The position numbers and the translations under genes are program-made. 39,611 nucleotides of DNA. Origin: Paracoccaceae bacterium (GTDB lineage Bacteria; Pseudomonadota; Alphaproteobacteria; Rhodobacterales; Rhodobacteraceae). Positions 35,483 through 39,611 of this stretch are shown here, piece after piece. Numbering within the stretch: position 1 is the first letter of the stretch; each line of letters opens with the position of its first letter. Below the pieces are notes generated by a model. The model was not told where the DNA came from. It saw nothing but the letters and a program-made list of their open reading frames with translations, and did no database searches. Where the stretch lies: positions 1 through 39,611 of the forward strand of contig JAHEAO010000027.1 in NCBI GenBank assembly GCA_024642725.1. Direction: 5' to 3'.

Positions 35483-36651
35483 GGTGCGATCTCCTGTGCG
35501 AAGGTGACAAGGCGGGTCAGGGCGCTGCGGAACGCGTCATCGCCGACGGTCATGGCGACGCGGACATGGCCGGCGGCGGCCTGGCCGAAGCTTTCGCCCG
35601 GCATGACGGCGATATGATGGGCGTCGAGCAGGCGGTCTCCGAATTCGTCGCCCGAAAGCCCCGTCGCCCTGATGTCGAGCATGACATACATCGCCCCGCC
35701 CGAGGGCAGCGCCCGGACCACGTTCTGGCCTTCCAGAACCTTGAGCGCGATGGCGCGGCGGCGGCGGAAGGGGGCGGCGATTTCCTCTTCCAGCGCGGGG
35801 CCCTGCGCGAGGGCGAAGACGGCGGCATCCTGAATGAAACCGGGCACGCCGTAGGTGGTGTGGGTGGCCAGCGTCGTGAGATGCGAGATGGCGTCTTGCG
35901 GCCCCGCGATCCAGCCGATCCGGCTGCCGGTCATCGCATGGCTTTTCGACATCGAGCCAACGACCAGCGTGCGTTCAGCCATGCCGGGGAAGCTGCGCGG
36001 CGAGATATGGTCGCCGTCCCAGACCTGGGTGTCGTAGACTTCGTCGGAAATCAGCCAGAGATCGTGGTCAAGGCAGGTCCGGGCAATGCCTTCGAGGGTC
36101 TTGCGGGAATAGACCACGCCTGTGGGGTTGTTGGGCGAGTTGATCAGCAGTGACTTTGCGCCCGGAGCGCGGGAGGCGATTTCGGCGGGGTCGGGCTGAA
36201 AGCTGTTGCGCGACCGGGTGGGCACCGCAACCGGCACCGCGCCGACCGCGCGGATCGTGCCGGGGTAGGTGGCGTAGTAGGGATCGATGAAAAGCGCGCG
36301 ATCGCCTTGGTCGCAGGTGGCGCGATGGGCCGCAAAAAGTGCGGCCTGACCGCCGGGCGTGATGATGACATTGGCGGGTGTGGTCGGCACACCGGTGCGC
36401 TGGGTCAGTCGTTCGGCGACCGCGCGGCGGAGTTCCGCCGTGCCGGGCACGCTGGCATACCCGGTATGGCCCGCCGACGCTGCCCGGTGCATGGCGTCGA
36501 GAATCGCCGGCGCGGTGCGCACATCATGTTCGCCGATTGTCAGTTCCGTGACCCGGGTTCCCTCGGCGATCATCCGGCGCGCCTTCAGGAACAGATCCCA
36601 GCCGTCTGAGCCGCCGCCAGTGAGACCGGTGATGGTACGTGAGAGATGCAT
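35479..36651 (-). CDS. Class I/II pyridoxal phosphate aminotransferase
   Basis: A 390-residue fold-type I aminotransferase. The substrate arm GEHDVRTAPAI lies near residue 40, the GGQAALFA PLP-phosphate region near 100, NSPNNPTGVVY near 171, Asp203 in ISDEVYD, and the Schiff-base Lys236 in GSMSKSHAMTGSRIGW. It resembles aspartate/aromatic or methionine aminotransferases of the MalY/AspB kind; specificity is not clear. ATG 36651 starts the family-like MHLSRTITGL; the upstream open frame lies inside soxR and is rejected. Its coupling to the lyase gene suggests the two act on one metabolite. Confidence 0.92.
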   Translation of the reverse strand: MHLSRTITGLTGGGSDGWDLFLKARRMIAEGTRVTELTIGEHDVRTAPAILDAMHRAASAGHTGYASVPGTAELRRAVAERLTQRTGVPTTPANVIITPGGQAALFAAHRATCDQGDRALFIDPYYATYPGTIRAVGAVPVAVPTRSRNSFQPDPAEIASRAPGAKSLLINSPNNPTGVVYSRKTLEGIARTCLDHDLWLISDEVYDTQVWDGDHISPRSFPGMAERTLVVGSMSKSHAMTGSRIGWIAGPQDAISHLTTLATHTTYGVPGFIQDAAVFALAQGPALEEEIAAPFRRRRAIALKVLEGQNVVRALPSGGAMYVMLDIRATGLSGDEFGDRLLDAHHIAVMPGESFGQAAAGHVRVAMTVGDDAFRSALTRLVTFAQEIAP

Positions 36652-36728
36652 GGTGACTCCGCTTCGATTTTCCGGACAGGGCCATGCACGGCCCGGATTG
36701 TCAAATGGCGGTTCGTGATCGGTCGGGG

Positions 36729-37190
36729 TCACGGATCGTCCGGGCTGTCGCCGAGCAGGTAGCGCGGGCCCTGACCCTTGTCGGCGGCGGTGTCTTGGCG
36801 ATTGTAAAGATGGCATTGCTTGAGCGACAGGCAGCCGCAACCGATGCATTTGTCCAGCCGCGCCCGCAAGGCGGTGAGGCCCGCGATACGGTCATCAAGC
36901 TCGGTCCCGAAGCGGCGGCTGATCTTTGACCAGTCCGCCTTGGTTGGCGTCCGGCCTTCGGGCAGGGCGGCGAATTGCGCGCGGATCTCGGCCAGCGTGA
37001 AGCCGAGACGCTGCGCGATCATCACGAACGACAGCCGCCGGATGTCGGCGCGATCGTAGCGGCGCTGGCCGCCTGCATTGCGATGCGGGCGCACAAGGCC
37101 CTGATCTTCGTAAAACCGGATCGCCGACACCGCCAGGCCGGTGCGGTCCGCGATCTGGCCGATGCTGAGTCCCCGGGCGTTCAACTTCAT
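36729..37190 (-). CDS. soxR: Redox-sensitive activator SoxR
   Basis: MerR-family [2Fe-2S] regulator that is activated by oxidation (superoxide or redox-cycling compounds). 153 residues. The N-terminal HTH reads SIGQIADRTGLAVSAIRFYE, then the dimerisation helix, then the SoxR cluster motif CIGCGCLSLKQC with Cys115, 118, 120 and 126. ATG 37190 begins MKLNARGLS. A perfect dyad with SoxR-type promoter geometry lies between it and the divergent VOC gene, so the VOC gene is the probable target. Outside enterics SoxR usually controls such neighbours directly and not soxS. Confidence 0.95.
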   Translation of the reverse strand: MKLNARGLSIGQIADRTGLAVSAIRFYEDQGLVRPHRNAGGQRRYDRADIRRLSFVMIAQRLGFTLAEIRAQFAALPEGRTPTKADWSKISRRFGTELDDRIAGLTALRARLDKCIGCGCLSLKQCHLYNRQDTAADKGQGPRYLLGDSPDDP

Positions 37191-37192
37191 GC

Positions 37193-37223
37193 TTGACCTC
37201 AACTATGGTTGAGGAATTACAAG
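37193..37223 (+). promoter_or_regulatory. SoxR operator and MerR-type promoter for the VOC gene
   Basis: CCTCAACTATGGTTGAGG (37197-37214) is a perfect 7-4-7 inverted repeat close to the known SoxR box. It sits between TTGACC (37193-37198) and TACAAG (37218-37223), which are 19 bases apart. That over-long spacer is the hallmark of promoters activated by MerR-type DNA untwisting. The promoter points to the VOC gene (start 37263) and overlaps the soxR 5' region. Confidence 0.88.
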
Positions 37224-37262
37224 GCGAGTCGGCACTGGAAATCAACAGGAAAAGGACAAGCC

Positions 37263-37649
37263 ATGACAACCGGACGACTGGAGCATGCGAATATCACGGT
37301 AAGCGACCCGGCAAGGACGGCGGCAATGCTGGACCGCCTGTTTGGCTGGAAGCTGCGCTGGAAAGGCGATGCCATTCACGGCGGCACGACCTATCATGTC
37401 GGAACCGGCGACCAGTATCTTGCGGTCTATACGGGTCCGGGCGGCAGGCAGAAACCGGGGGACGACAGTTATTCGATGCGCGGCGGGCTGAACCATGTCG
37501 GCGTGGTCGTGGACGATCTTGACGCGGCAGAGGTGCGGGTCCGGGCGCTGGGGTTCGAACCGCACAGCCATGCCGATTACGAGCCCGGACGCCGGTTCTA
37601 TTTCCGCGACCACGATGGGATCGAGTTCGAACTGGTCTGCTACGACTGA
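37263..37649 (+). CDS. VOC (glyoxalase/dioxygenase-fold) protein, SoxR target
   Basis: A 128-residue single VOC-domain protein with two beta-alpha-beta-beta-beta modules. Potential metal ligands are His8 in LEHANITVSD, His in GLNHVGVVVDD near residue 77, and Glu in DGIEFELVCYD near residue 123, the His-His-Glu set of glyoxalase/dioxygenase-type proteins. ATG 37263 follows AAAGGA. The only visible promoter carries a SoxR operator, so a role in detoxifying redox-active or electrophilic compounds, or in resistance by binding a drug, is likely. The substrate is unknown. Confidence 0.88.
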   Translation: MTTGRLEHANITVSDPARTAAMLDRLFGWKLRWKGDAIHGGTTYHVGTGDQYLAVYTGPGGRQKPGDDSYSMRGGLNHVGVVVDDLDAAEVRVRALGFEPHSHADYEPGRRFYFRDHDGIEFELVCYD

Positions 37650-37683
37650 ACGGCGGTCCCGCGCCCCGCGGGGGGGGGGCGAT

Positions 37684-37713
37684 GCCTTCGGCGAGGATAT
37701 TTTCGAACAGAAG
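37684..37713 (+). repeat. Dispersed intergenic repeat, copy E
   Basis: GCCTTCGGCGAGGATATTTT followed by CGAACAGAAG, after the VOC gene. It is preceded by CGCCCCGCG and a run of ten G (37670-37679). It is the most diverged copy in the core, but its tail matches copy D. Confidence 0.75.
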
Positions 37714-37736
37714 AAAGTAGCGAGGGCATTCTGACT

Positions 37737-37766
37737 TTGACAGGATGGCCGATCCGGTGCTATGGC
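37737..37766 (+). promoter_or_regulatory. Promoter of the cysS leader
   Basis: TTGACA (37737-37742) and TATGGC (37761-37766) are separated by 18 bases. The expected start of transcription, six to eight bases after the -10 element, coincides with the A of ATG 37773, so the leader ORF would be leaderless or nearly so. The -35 is a perfect consensus; the -10 is partial. Confidence 0.6.
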
Positions 37767-37772
37767 CGGGGC

Positions 37773-37814
37773 ATGACCCGCGCTGCGATCATTATCTGCT
37801 GCATTACCTGCTGA
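37773..37814 (+). CDS. Cys-rich leader peptide upstream of cysS (putative attenuator ORF)
   Basis: A 13-codon ORF reading MTRAAIIICCITC-stop, with three Cys codons (TGC) among the last five sense codons. It begins at or within a base or two of the predicted transcription start, with only a weak GGGG before the ATG, and ends 84 bases before cysS. A short peptide rich in the amino acid used by the downstream synthetase is the hallmark of ribosome-mediated attenuation. Leaderless polycysteine ORFs with that role are described in mycobacteria. Here the idea rests on sequence alone, and a chance ORF of this size is possible. Confidence 0.55.
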   Translation: MTRAAIIICCITC

Positions 37815-37821
37815 CACACGT

Positions 37822-37870
37822 CGCGGGCCGGTCACCTTTTCCCTGAAAGAAGAAGTTGCTAAAGCCCGCG
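37822..37870 (+). promoter_or_regulatory. Alternative RNA pairing between the leader ORF and cysS
   Basis: CGCGGGC (37822-37828), just after the leader stop, can pair with GCCCGCG (37864-37870), about 15 bases before the cysS Shine-Dalgarno (GAGGA, 37886-37890). The same segment can instead pair with CCCGCG (37777-37782) inside the leader ORF. The two pairings exclude each other, as expected of an attenuator. No U-tract follows, so control would be by Rho or at translation and not by an intrinsic terminator. Confidence 0.4.
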
Positions 37871-37898
37871 GGACCCCTGCGTTTCGAGGACTCGATAC

Positions 37899-39338
37899 AT
37901 GGCTGAGATCAGGCTTTACAATACCCGGACCCGCGCGAAGGAAGACTTCGTGCCGCTCGATGACAAGAATGTCCGGATGTATGTCTGCGGCCCGACGGTG
38001 TATGATCGCGCGCATCTGGGCAATGCCCGGCCGGTGGTGGTTTTCGATGTTCTTTACAGGCTCTTGCGCCATGTCTACGGCGCGGATCATGTGACCTATG
38101 TGCGCAACTTTACCGATGTCGACGACAAGATCATCGAGCGGGCAAAGCGCGACGGGCGGGAAATATCCCAGATCACCGAGGAAACCACGCGCTGGTATCT
38201 GGAAGACATGGCCGCCCTCGGTGCGCTGGAGCCCGACCAGATGCCGCGCGCGACGGGTTTCATCGGCCAGATGGTCACGATGATCGAAGAACTTGTTGCA
38301 AAGGGCCATGCTTACGAGGCCGAGGGTCACGTGCTGTTCGCGGTCGAAAGTTACAAGGACTACGGCAAGTTGTCGGGGCGATCGGTTGACGACATGATCG
38401 CGGGGGCCCGCGTCGAGGTCGCGCCCTACAAGCGCAACCCGATGGATTTCGTCCTGTGGAAGCCGTCCAGTGACGACCAGCCGGGTTGGGACAGCCCTTG
38501 GGGGCGCGGTCGGCCGGGCTGGCATATCGAGTGCTCGGCCATGGCCTATGAATTGCTGGGCGAGAGTTTCGACATCCACGGCGGCGGCATCGACCTGCAA
38601 TTCCCGCATCATGAAAACGAGATCGCGCAATCGGCCTGCGCGCATCCCGAAGGTGCGTTCGCGCGCTACTGGCTGCATAATGAGATGCTGCAGGTCGAGG
38701 GCAAGAAGATGTCCAAGAGCCTGGGCAATTTCTTTACCGTGCGGGATTTGCTCGATCAGGGCGTGCCGGGCGAGGTGATCCGGTTCGTCATGCTGAGCAC
38801 GCATTACCGCAAGCCGATGGACTGGACGGAGAAGAAGCGGGCGGAGGCGGCAATTACAATCGACTACTGGCACCGCCTCACGACAGAGTTAGAACCGAGC
38901 GGCGCTGTGCCCGCCAGTGTCGTGTCGGCAATGTCCGACGACCTAAATACCCACTTAGCGTTAGTCGCAGTGAGTGCGCTCCATAGCCAACCGCAAATGC
39001 TCCTAGATGCGGCTAGGTTCCTCGGATTCCTCGATGACGAGGCGCGCGAACATTATCGTCAAATGAATCTGGTCGAAGGCGTTAGTGTTTCCGTTTCGGG
39101 AAAAGACTCTGACAGTACTGCGAAAGCGCTGAGTGAGTTGAGGGATACCTATATCGTCGCGTACAAACATGCGAAAAAGACCAAGTCATTTGACAAAGTT
39201 GACGCTGCCAAGAAAGTTTTGGCCACGATGGAGATTGACGTTTCTGTCCATGTAAACAGCGTTGAGTTTCGAGCGAAGCGGCCATTGGACGACCAAGAGA
39301 TTGAGTATCTTCATGATCTTGAGGAGGCCCTGAAATGA
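37899..39338 (+). CDS. cysS: Cysteine--tRNA ligase with compositionally foreign 3' end
   Basis: Class I synthetase charging tRNA-Cys, 479 residues. The catalytic part is standard: [18 protein letters not shown] near residue 30 (HIGH-type motif and first zinc Cys), [20 protein letters not shown] and [10 protein letters not shown] (zinc ligands), and [10 protein letters not shown] near residue 268. From about codon 315 the protein diverges, though [21 protein letters not shown] still aligns with the usual helical tail. In this part GC falls to 45-52% in sampled lines, against 75% in one earlier line, and codons rare in such genomes appear (TTA three times, CTA, AGG). It looks mosaic. GAGGA lies eight bases before ATG. 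Confidence 0.95.
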   Translation: MAEIRLYNTRTRAKEDFVPLDDKNVRMYVCGPTVYDRAHLGNARPVVVFDVLYRLLRHVYGADHVTYVRNFTDVDDKIIERAKRDGREISQITEETTRWYLEDMAALGALEPDQMPRATGFIGQMVTMIEELVAKGHAYEAEGHVLFAVESYKDYGKLSGRSVDDMIAGARVEVAPYKRNPMDFVLWKPSSDDQPGWDSPWGRGRPGWHIECSAMAYELLGESFDIHGGGIDLQFPHHENEIAQSACAHPEGAFARYWLHNEMLQVEGKKMSKSLGNFFTVRDLLDQGVPGEVIRFVMLSTHYRKPMDWTEKKRAEAAITIDYWHRLTTELEPSGAVPASVVSAMSDDLNTHLALVAVSALHSQPQMLLDAARFLGFLDDEAREHYRQMNLVEGVSVSVSGKDSDSTAKALSELRDTYIVAYKHAKKTKSFDKVDAAKKVLATMEIDVSVHVNSVEFRAKRPLDDQEIEYLHDLEEALK

Positions 39339-39457
39339 GTACCCCGATGAACGAAGGGCAGCGCCGGCCCGAGGGGGGCGCGGAAGCGCCCGCCTGGGGG
39401 GCGGGCGGGCGCTGCCCGGCCTTCGGCCGGACGGATCGCGGGGGGCTGGGCGCATGA
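39335..39457 (+). CDS. Forty-codon ORF bridging cysS and cimA
   Basis: A 40-residue frame from ATG 39335, overlapping the cysS stop as ATGA, to TGA 39457, overlapping the cimA ATG as ATGA. GAGGAGG (39321-39327) lies seven bases before its start, a near-ideal site that serves no other visible gene. The peptide is Gly/Arg/Pro/Ala-rich and not recognisable; its sequence is dictated by GC-rich hairpins. It may be a translational relay carrying ribosomes from cysS to cimA. Its opposite composition to the cysS tail is striking. Confidence 0.5.
   Translation: MSTPMNEGQRRPEGGAEAPAWGAGGRCPAFGRTDRGGLGA
39356..39430 (+). other. GC-rich multi-hairpin region before cimA
   Basis: GGGCAGCGCC (39356-39365) pairs with GGCGCTGCCC (39408-39417), enclosing GGCGC-GGAA-GCGCC (39377-39390, a GNRA-type loop). 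An adjacent hairpin CCGGCC-TTC-GGCCGG spans 39416-39430, sharing two bases with the outer stem. This could be a terminator or a processing or leader structure between cysS and cimA. Confidence 0.55.
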
Positions 39458-39611
39458 CCCGCGAACCTCTCTCCCTCTTCGACACCACGCTGCGCGACGG
39501 GCAGCAGACGCAGGGCGTGCAGTTCTCGACCCCGGAAAAGCACCAGATCGCGGCCACGCTCGATGCGCTGGGGCTCGACTATATCGAGGGCGGCTGGCCC
39601 GGTGCCAACCC
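39454..39611 (+). CDS. cimA: Citramalate synthase, N-terminal part
   Basis: The first 52 codons of a gene cut by the right edge. The start [20 protein letters not shown] contains the DTTLRDG motif of the HMGL/isopropylmalate synthase superfamily (metal and substrate binding). YIEGGWPGANP is the wording typical of CimA-type citramalate synthases and not of LeuA, which has an IEAGFP-type segment. CimA condenses pyruvate with acetyl-CoA on a threonine-independent route to isoleucine. No strong Shine-Dalgarno lies before ATG 39454, but the overlap with the 40-codon ORF could deliver ribosomes. Confidence 0.9.
   Translation, partial: MTREPLSLFDTTLRDGQQTQGVQFSTPEKHQIAATLDALGLDYIEGGWPGAN

Noticed and set aside
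37670-37679. A run of ten G as a possible phase-variation tract
   Set aside because: It lies outside any coding frame and promoter spacer and next to a dispersed-repeat copy; nothing suggests switching, and it could also contain a length error.
32404-37758. A 13-base match (TGGCCGATCCGGT) shared by 32404-32416 and 37746-37758
   Set aside because: Matches of this length are expected several times by chance in a window of this size, and the contexts differ.
37242-38873. A 543-codon minus-strand frame spanning the VOC gene, the leader region and most of cysS
   Set aside because: It runs antisense through two recognised genes and an intergenic region and has no family-like sequence.

Overview
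This window is a piece of a high-GC alphaproteobacterial chromosome, almost certainly from the family Rhodobacteraceae (Roseobacter/Paracoccus/Rhodobacter relatives). The evidence is protein similarity recognised by eye, a perfect alphaproteobacterial LexA box (GTTC-N7-GTTC) before uvrA, family-typical gene strings (dgt-argS-SPOR-nagZ-scpA-scpB; rpmF-plsX-fabH-ihfA-merR-tRNA-Pro; cysS-cimA), and a short dispersed intergenic repeat (CCTCCGGCGGGGATATTT-like). The window is densely coding. I see no rRNA, CRISPR array, insertion sequence, integrase or prophage gene.

Layout. 0-7.1 kb: tail of an unknown gene, a DUF924 gene, lpdA (E3 of 2-oxoacid dehydrogenases), a rhodanese, an MFS transporter and the SOS-boxed uvrA. 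This block is visibly lower in GC (sampled lines 48-57%) than what follows (sampled lines 70-75%). 7.1-12 kb: xthA, a BaiN/HI0933-type flavoprotein, a small unknown gene and erpA on the minus strand, divergent from dgt, then a secreted HExxH protein. 12-19.6 kb: a cation:proton antiporter, argS, a SPOR protein, nagZ, scpA, scpB and a small basic protein, all on the plus strand and partly overlapping. 19.6-23 kb: an alpha/beta hydrolase, a DUF2238 membrane protein, a PF06983-type VOC protein, dcd and tRNA-Pro(GGG). 23-28.7 kb, minus strand: yceD (DUF177), a lytic transglycosylase lipoprotein, rpmF, plsX, fabH, ihfA and a MerR-like regulator. 28.7-33.2 kb: bamE, msrB, an OlsB-like acyltransferase, an ABC-F ATPase and a small outer-membrane barrel protein. 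33.2-37.7 kb: a PLP decarboxylase, a PEP-mutase-like lyase overlapping an aminotransferase, and soxR divergent from a glyoxalase-fold gene whose promoter carries a textbook SoxR-type operator. 37.7-39.6 kb: a Cys-rich leader peptide, cysS, a 40-codon bridging ORF and the start of cimA.

Most genes are housekeeping: DNA repair and nucleotide pools (uvrA, xthA, dgt, dcd), translation (argS, cysS, rpmF, tRNA-Pro), chromosome organisation (scpAB, ihfA), lipid and envelope synthesis (plsX, fabH, olsB, bamE, nagZ, lytic transglycosylase, SPOR) and oxidative stress (soxR, msrB, erpA). The most unusual part is the cysS locus. A 13-residue ORF ending Cys-Cys-Ile-Thr-Cys-stop begins almost exactly where a TTGACA/TATGGC promoter should start transcription, and a GC-rich segment behind it can pair either with the leader ORF or with a segment ahead of the cysS ribosome-binding site. 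This looks like a leaderless, cysteine-sensing attenuator. The last ~490 bases of cysS are also compositionally foreign (45-52% GC in sampled lines, TTA/CTA/AGG codons), and a 40-codon ORF joins cysS to cimA by ATGA overlaps at both ends.
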